A DNA stretch of 49,511 bases from Oxalicibacterium solurbis (GCF_014635845.1 NZ_BMDP01000005.1:1-49511); one strand, 5' to 3'. Positions 23,860 through 33,101 are shown, counted from the stretch's first letter. Numbers and translations: made by a program. The notes: generated by a model not told the origin, from the letters alone.

Positions 23860-25089
23860 TCAATGCTCATGTTCGACATCGTTCTTGCCCTGTTCTGCCT
23901 TCAGGACAAAGCTGCCAGTAGCTGCATATGAAACGCCCTGCTGCAAGCCTTCCACTATTTCGACGTAATGGACGTCACTACGGCCCGTCTCTACGTGTAC
24001 AGGAATGAAGCCCTGTGGCACCCGCACGAAGACGGTCGGCTTTTCTTCCACCGACTGGATCGCATCGGACAGCACTGCAAGGGGGACCTCAAATTCGCCG
24101 GACGCGATCTCCACGTTGGCAAACAGACCGGGGCGCCATGCCCCCTTCGGATTCGGCAATACGATGCGCGCCGTTGCGGTTCTGGTCTGTTCGCCCAGCA
24201 GTGCTCCTACGTACGAGACCCTCCCCTTGGCTTCGGAATCAAAGGAGGTGGCGCGCACCACAGCGCTTTCTCCCACGCGGACAGCGTCGAGCTGATGCGC
24301 TGGCACGCTGATTTCCGCCCACACGGTTGACAAGTCGGAAACGGTGAAGACATTCAGGTCTTCACGTACCGACTCTCCCTGCGAAATGTGCTTTTCGACG
24401 ACCATGCCGTCGAACGGCGCGCGAAGTTCGAAGCGGTTCAATGCGCCAGTGTTTGCACTTGCACCAATCGCTGTCAGCTTTTGGCGTGCATTGCGTGCAG
24501 CGATTTCCGCCTCACGCAGCGCCTGCTGCGCCTGCAGATAATCCTGCTGTGCGGAAATTTTCTCCTCCCATAGCTGTCTCTCGCGCTTGTAGGTTGCGCG
24601 TGCCAATGCCAACCGTTCCTCAGCATTCAGCAAATCGCTGCGCAGATCCGAGACCACGGTACTGCTGATCGTTGCGAGCAACTGGCCTTTTTTGACTTGC
24701 TGACCGAGGTCGGCGGAAACCGACTCGACAATACCCGTTACGCGAGGGACGATATGCGCCGTTCGATCCTGATTGAACTTGATTTCCGCTGGAAGCTGGA
24801 TCGTCGACGCAATGGTCGCCGGGCCGCTGGTCGCCAGTTTGATTCCTGCTTGAGCTATCTGCGCCTCATTCAGTACGATCGGCTTTTCTTCATCGGCGCG
24901 ATGCCCAGCTTCGCCTTCATGTGCGTTGCTGTCTTGTGGGCGGTTCGCCGTTTCCGCAGTGGCGTGCGTTTCGCTTGGTTCGGCTTCGTTGCCGCTACTC
25001 TGCGGACGATCCAGCACAAGGATCAATGCACCAAGCAGCGCCGTGACGACAACGATGGCCAGAATGGCCGTCTTCTGTTTCTTGTTCAT
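23860..25089 (-). CDS. czcB: CzcB, periplasmic adaptor of the Czc pump
   Basis: 409 residues. An N-terminal membrane anchor (AILAIVVVTALLGALILVL) precedes a His/Glu-rich linker (SETHATAETANR... HEGEAGH) that may bind zinc. Then come the barrel-sandwich lipoyl-like halves (PRVTGIVESVSADLGQQVKK), a helical hairpin and a beta-barrel domain. The C-terminus ends in His-rich VEHEH. It lies 10 bp after czcC and its stop is next to the czcA start, so one operon. Confidence 0.94.
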   Translation of the reverse strand: MNKKQKTAILAIVVVTALLGALILVLDRPQSSGNEAEPSETHATAETANRPQDSNAHEGEAGHRADEEKPIVLNEAQIAQAGIKLATSGPATIASTIQLPAEIKFNQDRTAHIVPRVTGIVESVSADLGQQVKKGQLLATISSTVVSDLRSDLLNAEERLALARATYKRERQLWEEKISAQQDYLQAQQALREAEIAARNARQKLTAIGASANTGALNRFELRAPFDGMVVEKHISQGESVREDLNVFTVSDLSTVWAEISVPAHQLDAVRVGESAVVRATSFDSEAKGRVSYVGALLGEQTRTATARIVLPNPKGAWRPGLFANVEIASGEFEVPLAVLSDAIQSVEEKPTVFVRVPQGFIPVHVETGRSDVHYVEIVEGLQQGVSYAATGSFVLKAEQGKNDVEHEH

Positions 25090-25099
25090 AAGTTCTCGC

Positions 25100-26380
25100 T
25101 TATTTTGTTGTGCCGGCGGCGCCGGTCAGCCGCTCGATCTCGGCCGCCGCGATATGGGCCTCCGAAAGAGAGCGCAAATATTGGGATTCGGCCTGAAAGA
25201 GGGTTCTCTGCGCATCAAGTACGTCGATGAAGTCAAATTTGCCGTATTCGAATCCCTTGGTCGCCGCTTGGTAGGCCGTCGTCGCGTCAGGCAGTATTTC
25301 CGATCGGTAAAGCGTCGCTTCTTCGTGCGCCGTCTTCAAGCGTTGATATTCACGGCGTATTTCATTTTCAGCTCTTACGCGCACAGCCGTAAGTTCGTCG
25401 TTGGCTGCATAGCTGCGGCTCAATGCCTCGTGGAGACTGCCTTGATTACGGTCGAATAGTGGCAATGGAATGGAAAGACCGATTACCGTCTGATCCCGGC
25501 CCAGCGTTTCATCGCGCTTGTTGCCGATGGTGAGCGTCAGATCACCGACCCGCTTGGAACGCTCGACGGCTACAAGTGCTCGCCGCCGCTCAAACTCCAG
25601 CCGCGCACGTATCACTTCTGGCGATTGACCTACCTGTGCCTGTACCGTGCTCCATGCAGGCAGTGCAGGCAAATCGTCGACCTCACCCCGTACCGTATCG
25701 AAATCCGGCTCGCCGATGCCGAGAAGCGCTGCCAAGCGGAATCGCGCATTGATCAGATCGCTGTTCGCCTGACTCAACTCCACCTGCGCGGCGGAGCGAG
25801 CCACACGGGCCTTGGTCTCATCTAGCGGAGAAACCTTACCGGCGGCGACGCGCTTTGCCGCAATATTCCTCGCTCGTTCTGCCAATTCGAGCGAGCTCTG
25901 CGCGATGCGGTATCGCTCTTGCATCGCCAGAACGGTGTAAAAAGCGCCCACGACTTCAGTTCTGATCTCAATACGTTTAGCGCGCAACGCCTCATCCGCA
26001 ATGTCGGCGCCACGCTGAGCCGCTTCCATACGTGCAGCACGTTTTCCACCCAGCTCGATCGGCTGGCTTAACTGTACCGTCGTCGTGCGCGTTTCCTTGT
26101 GCAGATCTTCAAGCAGATAGCCGAGTTCGGGATTCGGTATCGCACTGGCCTGACGTTTCAATCCGGCATTGGCCTCTACTTCATGCAGCGCGATGCTAAT
26201 CTCCGGGTTGTTTTGCAAGGCGCGGTCGATCGCTTGCTGCAGGGTGAGCGCACCATCGTCCTGGTGAAGATAGAACGTTTTTTGCTCGCTGCGCGATTGA
26301 ATATTTTGAGGCGGTTCTGCGAATGCGATTTGCATGACAAACGGCACGGCGCAAATGAGCCAATATGACTTCGATGTCAT
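25100..26380 (-). CDS. czcC: CzcC, outer-membrane channel of the Czc pump
   Basis: About 426 residues from the ATG at 26380 (GGAG 6 nt upstream; a TTG four codons earlier is less likely). Signal peptide SYWLICAVPFVMQIAFA. TolC/OEP fold with two internally similar halves of long helices, for example ALQNNPEISIALHEVEANAG and the matching EYGKFDFIDVLDAQRTL segment. It forms the outer-membrane duct for CzcCBA. Confidence 0.93.
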   Translation of the reverse strand: MTSKSYWLICAVPFVMQIAFAEPPQNIQSRSEQKTFYLHQDDGALTLQQAIDRALQNNPEISIALHEVEANAGLKRQASAIPNPELGYLLEDLHKETRTTTVQLSQPIELGGKRAARMEAAQRGADIADEALRAKRIEIRTEVVGAFYTVLAMQERYRIAQSSLELAERARNIAAKRVAAGKVSPLDETKARVARSAAQVELSQANSDLINARFRLAALLGIGEPDFDTVRGEVDDLPALPAWSTVQAQVGQSPEVIRARLEFERRRALVAVERSKRVGDLTLTIGNKRDETLGRDQTVIGLSIPLPLFDRNQGSLHEALSRSYAANDELTAVRVRAENEIRREYQRLKTAHEEATLYRSEILPDATTAYQAATKGFEYGKFDFIDVLDAQRTLFQAESQYLRSLSEAHIAAAEIERLTGAAGTTK

Positions 26381-26470
26381 CAGATTCTCCAAATGAAAAA
26401 CAGGAAAAATCCGGCGACAAGCTCAGCGAGTCAGCAATGCAAAAATATGAAGACTGAGGTCAACGCCGGA

Positions 26471-26839
26471 CTAGACGGCAGCTGACCACTTGGGACGCTC
26501 AGGGCGAGGAGAAGGAAGTGACGCGAAGAAGGTTGCTGTCGAAATCAGCGATTTAAAAGCTATGACGTTGAATATTGGTGCAGCCAAGCCAAGCGGTGGC
26601 AGAATGACATTGGAATGATGCGCCAGATGGCATACCGAGCAATTGTCATCAAAACCAACAGGCGTTTTATTGGTGTGAGAGTTGTCCGCAACGACTTCTC
26701 TACTCCCGTCATCATGATTATGAGCGAAATAGCCGCCTGTCGCCTCCGCCAGCTCGGAAGAGCTATAGAGGACAACGGCTCCCCAGCTCGCCTGAAGCGG
26801 CAATATGAAAAGCATGAAGATAATCACAAGACGACGCAT
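26471..26839 (-). CDS. czcI: CzcI-like periplasmic regulator/accessory protein
   Basis: About 122 residues from the ATG at 26839 (MRRLVIIFMLFILPLQASWG signal peptide). The mature part is rich in His and Cys (HNHDDGS, NCSVCHLAHHS), typical of CzcI proteins, which sit first in czc operons and are thought to modulate induction. It lies upstream of czcC on the same strand with a 90-bp gap. Function assigned mainly by position and composition. Confidence 0.78.
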   Translation of the reverse strand: MRRLVIIFMLFILPLQASWGAVVLYSSSELAEATGGYFAHNHDDGSREVVADNSHTNKTPVGFDDNCSVCHLAHHSNVILPPLGLAAPIFNVIAFKSLISTATFFASLPSPRPERPKWSAAV

Positions 26840-26919
26840 GTTCCGAATAATAAGGTCTGGAAGCGCCGAATGCAATCCTCCAGAATTGCTAGTGGTCGCA
26901 ACTACTTGAACGTACGCTC

Positions 26920-26947
26920 ACCATACTTTTTATTCGCCATTTTTGAA
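26920..26947 (-). promoter_or_regulatory. candidate czc operon promoter
   Basis: On the minus strand, TTCAAA (26947-26942) and TATGGT (26925-26920) are 16 bp apart, about 80 bp before czcI. No regulator site is recognised. Confidence 0.35.
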
Positions 26948-27028
26948 CCTTTTTCAGAATAGGGTTTGCCACAGCCCCTCTTAATTAACTCATCTATTTG
27001 CTTCAAGCCGCTCAACAGTGAAAAATGC

Positions 27029-27058
27029 TTGACCTTCCCACATGGGAAGGCCTAGGCT
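27029..27058 (+). promoter_or_regulatory. CueR-type copper promoter/operator heading the cop region
   Basis: -35 TTGACC (27029-27034), dyad CCTTCCCA-ca-TGGGAAGG (27033-27050) in the spacer, and -10 TAGGCT (27053-27058). The long spacer with CCTTCCC/GGGAAGG arms is the hallmark of CueR-controlled Cu/Ag promoters. No CueR gene is in the window. It stands 32 bp before the first cop-region gene. Confidence 0.82.
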
Positions 27059-27089
27059 TGCGAAAATAAGAGAAAATTGCGCTGTCGAC

Positions 27090-27503
27090 ATGACTCGTTT
27101 CGTAAAAACCGTTCTGCTTTGGCTGTTGATCGCCGCGCTGCCCCTCCAGGGAATAGCCGCTGCGGTAAAGGCCGCTTGCGGCCCGGAACATCACGAAACA
27201 ATAAGTTCAAATATCATGTCGTCTCATGAGGCGATGCCGGACGAAGAGCATGCACATCACACAATGGTGATGAACGATGCCGGAAATCCTTCCGATCACG
27301 GTTCGAAGAGCCAGCATCAGCATAAGAGCGCCTTTTGTAGTTCCTGTGCAGCCTGCTGTGTCGGTGCAGTCGCTCCGCCTGTCAGCTTGAAACAACCTTC
27401 CCCGCCGACTCTTTCTGAGACGGCACATGTTCTTGCCTCGCCATGGATTGCAGGATTCATTCCCGCCGGTCCTGAACGCCCTCCTCGACACCTTTCCGCT
27501 TAA
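27090..27503 (+). CDS. secreted His/Cys-rich protein, first gene of the copper region
   Basis: 137 residues from the ATG at 27090. Signal peptide (VLLWLLIAALPLQGIAAA). The mature part has many His and Met residues (HHETISSNIMSSHE, DEEHAHHTMVM, HGSKSQHQHK) and a cysteine cluster CSSCAACC near residue 95. Such small proteins often head copper clusters and probably bind Cu(I)/Cu(II) in the periplasm. It has no certain family name. It lies directly downstream of the CueR-type operator. Confidence 0.75.
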   Translation: MTRFVKTVLLWLLIAALPLQGIAAAVKAACGPEHHETISSNIMSSHEAMPDEEHAHHTMVMNDAGNPSDHGSKSQHQHKSAFCSSCAACCVGAVAPPVSLKQPSPPTLSETAHVLASPWIAGFIPAGPERPPRHLSA

Positions 27504-27556
27504 TCGAACGCGAATCTGCGCGTAGCGACACTTGTCGTTTGCCGTAGATCTATTGT

Positions 27557-27576
27557 GATCGCGCATTTGCGCGATC
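27557..27576. repeat. strong hairpin between the first two cop-region genes
   Basis: GATCGCGCA-tt-TGCGCGATC, perfect 9-bp arms. No T run follows, so an mRNA-stability or processing element, or weak attenuator, is more likely than a terminator. Confidence 0.6.
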
Positions 27577-27600
27577 GCCTCATCGATTCTGAGGGAAATT

Positions 27601-27921
27601 ATGGTCTTTTCATATCGGCTTATCGCCGCTGCTGTCGCGCTTCTGCCGGCAGTCGCGATGGCCAACCCATCGCACACCGCGCCCGATCCGGTCAGTGCAA
27701 ACACAGCAGTACCGACACTGCAATATCAATCGAGTTTTGCATCCTATCGCGCCGCCGTCGATGAAGAAGCGACGCCTGATGCCCGCTGGATCAGCGCCAA
27801 TCAGGAAGTTACTGGCGGCGGGCATTCCATGCACGGCATGCATGACATGCAGACCTCCAGTCCCGCCCCCATGCAGATGAATATGCAGGCGCATGAGGGA
27901 CATGAAATGGGAGGTCACTAG
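27601..27921 (+). CDS. secreted Met/His-rich small protein
   Basis: 106 residues. Signal peptide MVFSYRLIAAAVALLPAVAMA. The C-terminal third is a Met/His tail (GGGHSMHGMHDMQ, PMQMNMQAHEGHEMGGH), a likely Cu(I) binding site. GAGGG lies about 8 nt upstream of the ATG, and the TolC-type gene starts one base after the stop. No named family recognised; position and composition suggest a periplasmic copper chaperone for the following outer-membrane protein. Confidence 0.75.
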   Translation: MVFSYRLIAAAVALLPAVAMANPSHTAPDPVSANTAVPTLQYQSSFASYRAAVDEEATPDARWISANQEVTGGGHSMHGMHDMQTSSPAPMQMNMQAHEGHEMGGH

Positions 27922-27922
27922 G

Positions 27923-29347
27923 ATGCGGCAGAACAAGAAACTTCGCCGTTATGTCGGCATTCCATTGATGCTTTCAATGCTCATCCTGGGCGGTTGTGCT
28001 TCCTTTTCGCAGGACGGCGGCTTTGACTCGGTATCGGCCCTGACAAAGGAACGTTCTGGCCAAAGCGTCCAGAAAATCGCTTCGCCGGATGCAGAAGATG
28101 CTGCGCGCGCAAAAGTGCGTGAGCTGCTTGCCACCCCTCTTACACCCGACACCGCCGTTCAGATCGCACTGCTGAACAACAAGGGATTGCAAGCATCGTT
28201 TGCCGAACTCGGGATCGCGGAGGCGGATTATGTGCAGGCCGGGCGCATGCGTAATCCGGGATTCTCGTTCGGAAGACTCGGTAATGGCAGTGACGCCGAG
28301 ATCGACCGCAGTGTCATGTTCGATTTGATTGGTCTGCTCACAATCCCGGTAAGAAGCGGAATCGAACAGCGTCGCTTTGAACAGACGAAGCTACAAACCG
28401 CCAAGGAAGCGATCATGCTCGCTGGCGAAACACGGCGTGCCTATTTCAACGCCGTTTCTGCCGCGCAAACCGCGCAATACATGCAGCAGGTCCAACAGGC
28501 AGCCGAGGCCGGTGCAGAACTCGCACAACGAATGGCACGCGTGGGCAACTGGAGCAAATTGGATCAGGCGCGTGAGCAAGCATTTTATGCCGACGCAACC
28601 GCTCAGGTAGCCCGTGCCCGTCACAACGCAGTTGCTGCGCGTGAAAAATTGAATCGACTACTTGGGGTCTGGGGTAGCGGTTTGACCTACGAGCTGCCAG
28701 ACAGGCTGCCTGATCTTCCCAGTTCTGTCGTGGAGGCAGGGAATATTGAGCAAAAAGCATTGGAACAACGGCTCGACGTCCAAATTGCAAAAGGCGATGC
28801 CGTGGCAACCGCTCGAGCCCTTGGCCTGACCAAGGCAACGCGGTTCATGAATGTGCTGGATGTCGGTTACATAAACAAGAGCGAGGCCGGCATGCCACGC
28901 GAGAACGGCTATGAAATTTCGCTCGAATTGCCGATCTTCGATTTCGGCGGCGCCCGCACGGCGAAAGCTGAAGCGATCTACATGCAGTCGGTAAACCGTA
29001 CTGCGGACATCGCTATACGTGCCCGCTCCGAGGTACGTGAAGCTTATTCCGGATACAGAACTTCCTACGACATCGCGAAGCACTATCGGGATGAGGTAAT
29101 CCCACTTCGCCAGAAGATTTCAGACGAAGTCATGCTCCGCTACAACGGCATGCTGGTGAGTGTTTTTGAATTGCTGACAGACGCCCGCGAGCAGATAAGC
29201 AACGTCAATGCGGCAATCGAAGCACAACGGGATTTCTGGATCGCAGAAACTGACCTTCAAGCTGCGATGAATGTTGGAGGCGCGGATAACGGCAGCTCGA
29301 TGCAGGTTGCCAGTGGCGGCGCACCAAGCGCAGCTGCACACGATTAA
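27923..29347 (+). CDS. TolC-family outer-membrane lipoprotein
   Basis: 474 residues from the ATG at 27923 (GGGAGG upstream). Lipobox ILGGC with the lipidated Cys at 25. OEP repeats of long helices, for example LNNKGLQASFAELGIAEADY and the second-half YNGMLVSVFELLTDAREQI. It has no adaptor or RND pump beside it, unlike the CzcC and CusC proteins; its neighbours are a multicopper oxidase and CopCD. It may export copper together with the downstream periplasmic oxidase or borrow another pump. Confidence 0.9.
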   Translation: MRQNKKLRRYVGIPLMLSMLILGGCASFSQDGGFDSVSALTKERSGQSVQKIASPDAEDAARAKVRELLATPLTPDTAVQIALLNNKGLQASFAELGIAEADYVQAGRMRNPGFSFGRLGNGSDAEIDRSVMFDLIGLLTIPVRSGIEQRRFEQTKLQTAKEAIMLAGETRRAYFNAVSAAQTAQYMQQVQQAAEAGAELAQRMARVGNWSKLDQAREQAFYADATAQVARARHNAVAAREKLNRLLGVWGSGLTYELPDRLPDLPSSVVEAGNIEQKALEQRLDVQIAKGDAVATARALGLTKATRFMNVLDVGYINKSEAGMPRENGYEISLELPIFDFGGARTAKAEAIYMQSVNRTADIAIRARSEVREAYSGYRTSYDIAKHYRDEVIPLRQKISDEVMLRYNGMLVSVFELLTDAREQISNVNAAIEAQRDFWIAETDLQAAMNVGGADNGSSMQVASGGAPSAAAHD

Positions 29348-29360
29348 AAGGACGCAATAA

Positions 29361-30731
29361 ATGGTTTCTCGTAGAAATTTTTTCAAAGGTGCCGGTGTGG
29401 CGGTTACCGCTGGTCTTGTCAGCCGCGTCAATGCCGCGACCTTGCCCGAAATCGTCAACATGTCAGGGCCCGCGACGCAGCAGCCCTCGTTGCCCGCCAG
29501 CGGCCGCCCGTTCAATCCGGTCATCACGCTCAACGGCTGGTCTTTACCTTGGCGAATGAATGTCGGTGTCAAGGAGTTTCATCTGGTGGCTGAACCTGTC
29601 GTGCGCGAAATTGCGCCGGGCATGAAAGCGAACCTGTGGGGCTACAACGGCCAAAGCCCAGGCCCCACGATTGAAGTGGTTGAAGGCGATCGCGTCAGGC
29701 TGTTCGTGACCAATCGCCTGCCAGAAGCGACAAGCGTGCACTGGCATGGCCAGCGCTTGCCAAGCGGCATGGATGGCGTAACAGGCCTCACACAACGTGC
29801 AATCGAGCCGGGCAAAACATACGTGTACGAATTTGTCGCCGAGCATGCTGGCACGTTCATGTATCACCCGCATGCCGACGAAATGGTACAGATGGCGATG
29901 GGGATGATGGGATTCTGGGTCACTCACCCACGCAACCCGGCAGAGCATCGCGTCGATCGCGACTACGTCATGCTCCTCAACGCCTATGACATCGATCCCG
30001 GCAGCTATACGCCCAAAGTCAACACGATGCTGGACTTCAATTTATGGACCATCAATTCGCGTTCCTTCCCTGGCGTGGCGCCGATGGTCGCGACGACCGG
30101 AGATCGGGTTCGGGTGCGTATCGGCAATCTCACGATGACGAACCATCCGATACACCTGCACGGCTTTTCGATGGAAGTAACGGGCACCGATGGTGGCTGG
30201 GTACCGAAATCGGCACGCTGGCCGGAAGTGACAGTGGATATTGCCGTGGGCCAAATGCGCGCGGTCGAGTTCGTGGCCGACAAGGCGGGAGATTGGGCTT
30301 TTCACTGCCATAAGTCGCACCACACGATGGGACCAATGGGCCACTCGGTACCGACCATGATTGGCGTCAAGCAGGACGATATCACCAGGAAGATCAACAA
30401 GCTGGTGCCGGATTACATGGCAATGGGACAAAACGGCATGGGAAGCATGGCAACCATGCAGATGCCGATTCCCGACAATACCTTGCCGATGATGGACGGG
30501 CAAGGGCCATTCGGCGGAATCGAAATGGGCGGCATGTTCACGGTCCTGAAGGTACGAGATGGCCTGCCGCGTAACGACTATCGGGATGTCGCTTGGTACA
30601 AGCATCCGAAAGGCAAGCTCGCCTATGAATGGACTGGTGACAAGCCGCCAGTTAGCCAGGCGCCGAAGATGGACAGCGGTGTGCCGGCAACGGAAGTCAC
30701 TGTCCGCAAACCTCAAAGTCATCAGCATTAA
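29361..30731 (+). CDS. multicopper oxidase (periplasmic, Tat-exported)
   Basis: 456 residues with a Tat signal SRRNFFKGAG. Copper sites in order: HWHGQRLPSGMDG near residue 130, YHPHADEM near 170, NHPIHLHGFSME near 260, and HCHKSHHTMGPM near 315. The last gives the T1 ligands Cys, His at +5 and Met at +10. The gene is shorter than PcoA/CopA at 35633 and ends in a Met-rich tail (MQMPIPDNTLPMMDG). It likely oxidises Cu(I) to Cu(II). It follows the TolC lipoprotein by 13 bp. Confidence 0.9.
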   Translation: MVSRRNFFKGAGVAVTAGLVSRVNAATLPEIVNMSGPATQQPSLPASGRPFNPVITLNGWSLPWRMNVGVKEFHLVAEPVVREIAPGMKANLWGYNGQSPGPTIEVVEGDRVRLFVTNRLPEATSVHWHGQRLPSGMDGVTGLTQRAIEPGKTYVYEFVAEHAGTFMYHPHADEMVQMAMGMMGFWVTHPRNPAEHRVDRDYVMLLNAYDIDPGSYTPKVNTMLDFNLWTINSRSFPGVAPMVATTGDRVRVRIGNLTMTNHPIHLHGFSMEVTGTDGGWVPKSARWPEVTVDIAVGQMRAVEFVADKAGDWAFHCHKSHHTMGPMGHSVPTMIGVKQDDITRKINKLVPDYMAMGQNGMGSMATMQMPIPDNTLPMMDGQGPFGGIEMGGMFTVLKVRDGLPRNDYRDVAWYKHPKGKLAYEWTGDKPPVSQAPKMDSGVPATEVTVRKPQSHQH

Positions 30732-30751
30732 ATTTAACCAAGGAGCTTTAA

Positions 30752-31120
30752 ATGAAATCCGCAAAGAAATTCGTTCTGTCCGCCCTTTTTATTGCCGCGA
30801 CTGCAGGACAGGCAACGGCATGGGCGCACGCAACCTTGCAAAGCGCGACGCCGGCAAAGGATGCCGAGGTCACCGTTGCGCCAAAAGAAGTCGTGATGCA
30901 CTTCAACGAAGACCTTGAACCAGCATTTATTTCGGCCAAAGTCGTGGATAGCACGGGCGCAGTGGTTTCCACTGAAAAGGCCGCCCTGGATGCAAAGGAC
31001 GCCACCGTCATGAAACTGGCTGTGCCGGCGCTGTCGCCGGGCAAGTACACCGTACAGTACAACGCCGTAGGCCATGACGGCCATCGTCGCAAGGGCGAAT
31101 ATTCCTTCACGGTGAAATAG
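30752..31120 (+). CDS. copC: CopC, periplasmic copper-binding protein
   Basis: 122 residues. Signal peptide ending AWA; the mature protein starts with the Cu(II)-ligand His (HATLQSATPAKD). Immunoglobulin-like beta-barrel with HFNEDLEP and the closing VGHDGHRRKGEYSFTV, which supplies further His/Asp ligands. Binds Cu(II) tightly and may deliver it to CopD. The ATG has GGAG 8 nt upstream. copD follows after 3 bp. Confidence 0.94.
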   Translation: MKSAKKFVLSALFIAATAGQATAWAHATLQSATPAKDAEVTVAPKEVVMHFNEDLEPAFISAKVVDSTGAVVSTEKAALDAKDATVMKLAVPALSPGKYTVQYNAVGHDGHRRKGEYSFTVK

Positions 31121-31123
31121 CAC

Positions 31124-32041
31124 ATGGAAGCTTCGCTCCCACAGGTCATTGCGACCTCCTTCATTAACGTCAGCCTGGCATGGGTCGTCGGCGCGCTGGC
31201 CGCTCGCGCCTGGCTGACGAAAGTGAGCGCCGATTGGCGCATTCCGGCCAGCCGAGCCTTGTACCTCCTTATGCCGTATGCACTAATCACTTGCGCGTGC
31301 GCCCTCCTCTTTTCTCTCTGGTCTGAAGCCGTAGTTATGGCTGACGTTCCATTTTTTGAGGGAGGAGCGGCATTTAAGGAAATGCTGAAATCAACGCATT
31401 ACGGACATGCGGGGCTGACCGCAATTACCGCCGTCGTATTGGCGCTGGCAGGACATCTGGTTTTGGCAAATCGGGAGACACCAAAATTCTACGCAGCGAC
31501 AATCGCCGTCTTCGTCGTTCTACTCGGCGCTGCCCGCGTAAGTATCGGTCACGCATACGAATATGGCGCGTTCAGTCTGGCGACAGCAGTCGAGCTTGTC
31601 CACGTCCTTGCGATGGCCATGTGGGCCGGCATTGTCTTTATCGCCGGTTGGGTAGCGCTGCCAATAGTAAGCAAATCAGAGCACACCGCGATACCGGATC
31701 GCGCATCTTTTCTTAATAGCCTGTCGGACTGGGCGACCGTGGCGCTGATTGCGATCGTGGCCACTGGTGCATACAACGCTTACCGTGTTCTGCATGCGCC
31801 GGCAGACCTGTTCAGCTTTTACGGCAACGTACTGCTCTTCAAGCTCGCCATGGTAGCGATTGCGATTCTGCTCGGTGCCTACAACAAGTTTTTCGGCCTG
31901 CCTGGCGCATCCGCCTACGAGTTCAACGACAACACATCTGGTTTGCGCCGTGTAATCACCGTCCTGCGTGTGGAATCGGTTGCTCTATTTTTGGCAATAG
32001 TTGCCGCTGCAGTGCTGACTGGCAGTGCGCCGCCGGCATGA
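31124..32041 (+). CDS. copD: CopD, inner-membrane copper transport protein
   Basis: 305 residues with about eight membrane helices. Conserved histidines lie in STHYGHAGL, SIGHAYEYG and ELVHVLAMAMWAGIVF, matching the CopD/YcnJ membrane domain. Coupled to copC. CopCD are associated with copper uptake or cofactor supply. Full length and intact. Confidence 0.92.
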   Translation: MEASLPQVIATSFINVSLAWVVGALAARAWLTKVSADWRIPASRALYLLMPYALITCACALLFSLWSEAVVMADVPFFEGGAAFKEMLKSTHYGHAGLTAITAVVLALAGHLVLANRETPKFYAATIAVFVVLLGAARVSIGHAYEYGAFSLATAVELVHVLAMAMWAGIVFIAGWVALPIVSKSEHTAIPDRASFLNSLSDWATVALIAIVATGAYNAYRVLHAPADLFSFYGNVLLFKLAMVAIAILLGAYNKFFGLPGASAYEFNDNTSGLRRVITVLRVESVALFLAIVAAAVLTGSAPPA

Positions 32042-32074
32042 TCACCCCACTTTTTATTTTTTGAAAGGAAGTCT

Positions 32075-32395
32075 ATGAAATCAATCTCTACCGCCATCTT
32101 TTCCGCCATGTTGGTAATGGCTGCCGCTCCGGCTCTTCACGCCCAAAACGCCCCTGCTACAACGGATGCGTCTGCAGCGATGTCGAGCGGAGAGATAAAG
32201 AAAGTCGACAAGAGTACGGGCAAGCTCACCATCAAGCACGGGCCGCTCGTGAATCTCGGCATGGATGGCATGACGATGAACTTCAAGGTGTCCGATCCTG
32301 CGATGCTGGATGCCGTGAAGCCGGGCGACAAGGTGAACTTTATTGCCGAAGAGCCCAACGGCCAGTTGACTGTAACGAAGATCGTTAAACAGTAA
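32075..32395 (+). CDS. cusF: CusF-like periplasmic Cu(I)/Ag(I)-binding protein
   Basis: 106 residues with signal peptide MKSISTAIFSAMLVMAAAPALHA. CusF fold: KVDKSTGKLTIKHGPLVNLG followed by MDGMTMNFKV, with the His and two Met ligands in place. The position of the CusF tryptophan is occupied by a residue of GMDGM, so the cation-pi contact is changed. A second CusF is at 45830. The 293 bp after this gene hold no gene; a CGTACG...CGTACG dyad (32461-32474) and a TGAGCAC/GTGCTCA pair (32597-32658) are visible. Confidence 0.88.
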   Translation: MKSISTAIFSAMLVMAAAPALHAQNAPATTDASAAMSSGEIKKVDKSTGKLTIKHGPLVNLGMDGMTMNFKVSDPAMLDAVKPGDKVNFIAEEPNGQLTVTKIVKQ

Positions 32396-32688
32396 CTGAT
32401 GCGCCGCTGCTTGCAGCGGCGAATTTAACACGATCTTGACGAGCGAAATGTTCGGGGAGGCGTACGTCCGTACGATTGGTGTTGTACCAGAAAACTTGAA
32501 ATGTTATTTAAAAAATGATGAACATTTTTCCAATTCTTCGCTCGTAAATTGGTATCTACACCGTCGAGAAATCAGGGATCTGAGGTAGAAAACTTTGATG
32601 AGCACACGAAAGAATGACGGAATAGAACAAGGAATGGAATCTTACAGATAAAGGTGCTCACCCACCCCCAACCTGAAGGAGAAATGCC

Positions 32689-33027
32689 ATGAATCAACAG
32701 CAATTCCAATCTTGTATCAACGCCTGTAACGACTGCGCAAATGCCTGCGATTACTGTTCCGCCGCATGTTTGGGCGAACAAGATGTGAAAGCGATGACGC
32801 GTTGTATCGCTCTCGATATCGACTGCGCACAGATCTGCCGCATGGCGGCGGCCTATATGGCGCGTGGCAGTGAATTCGCAGAACTGATTTGCCGCGCCTG
32901 CGCCGATATCTGCGACGCCTGCGGAAAAGAATGTGCGAAGCACAAGATGGACCACTGTCAGCAGTGTGCTCAAGCTTGTCGGCGCTGTGCCGAAGAATGC
33001 CGCAGCATGGCCGCGCAGCCGGCATAA
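32689..33027 (+). CDS. csp: four-helix-bundle copper storage protein (Csp type)
   Basis: 112 residues with 19 Cys in the i/i+3/i+4 spacing of Csp/DUF326 proteins, for example CINACNDCANACDYCSAAC and CRACADICDACGKECAKH. No signal peptide, so a cytosolic Csp3-type store able to hold many Cu(I) ions in the bundle core. AAGGAG lies 8 nt before the ATG. Its own promoter probably lies in the 290-bp gap upstream. Confidence 0.92.
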   Translation: MNQQQFQSCINACNDCANACDYCSAACLGEQDVKAMTRCIALDIDCAQICRMAAAYMARGSEFAELICRACADICDACGKECAKHKMDHCQQCAQACRRCAEECRSMAAQPA

Positions 33028-33101
33028 GAACAGGACAGTAACGCCGCTTGCTGAATCCATGATGGAAGACGCAACGAAAGCTCGCGTATCAGGAGGTTGC
33101 C

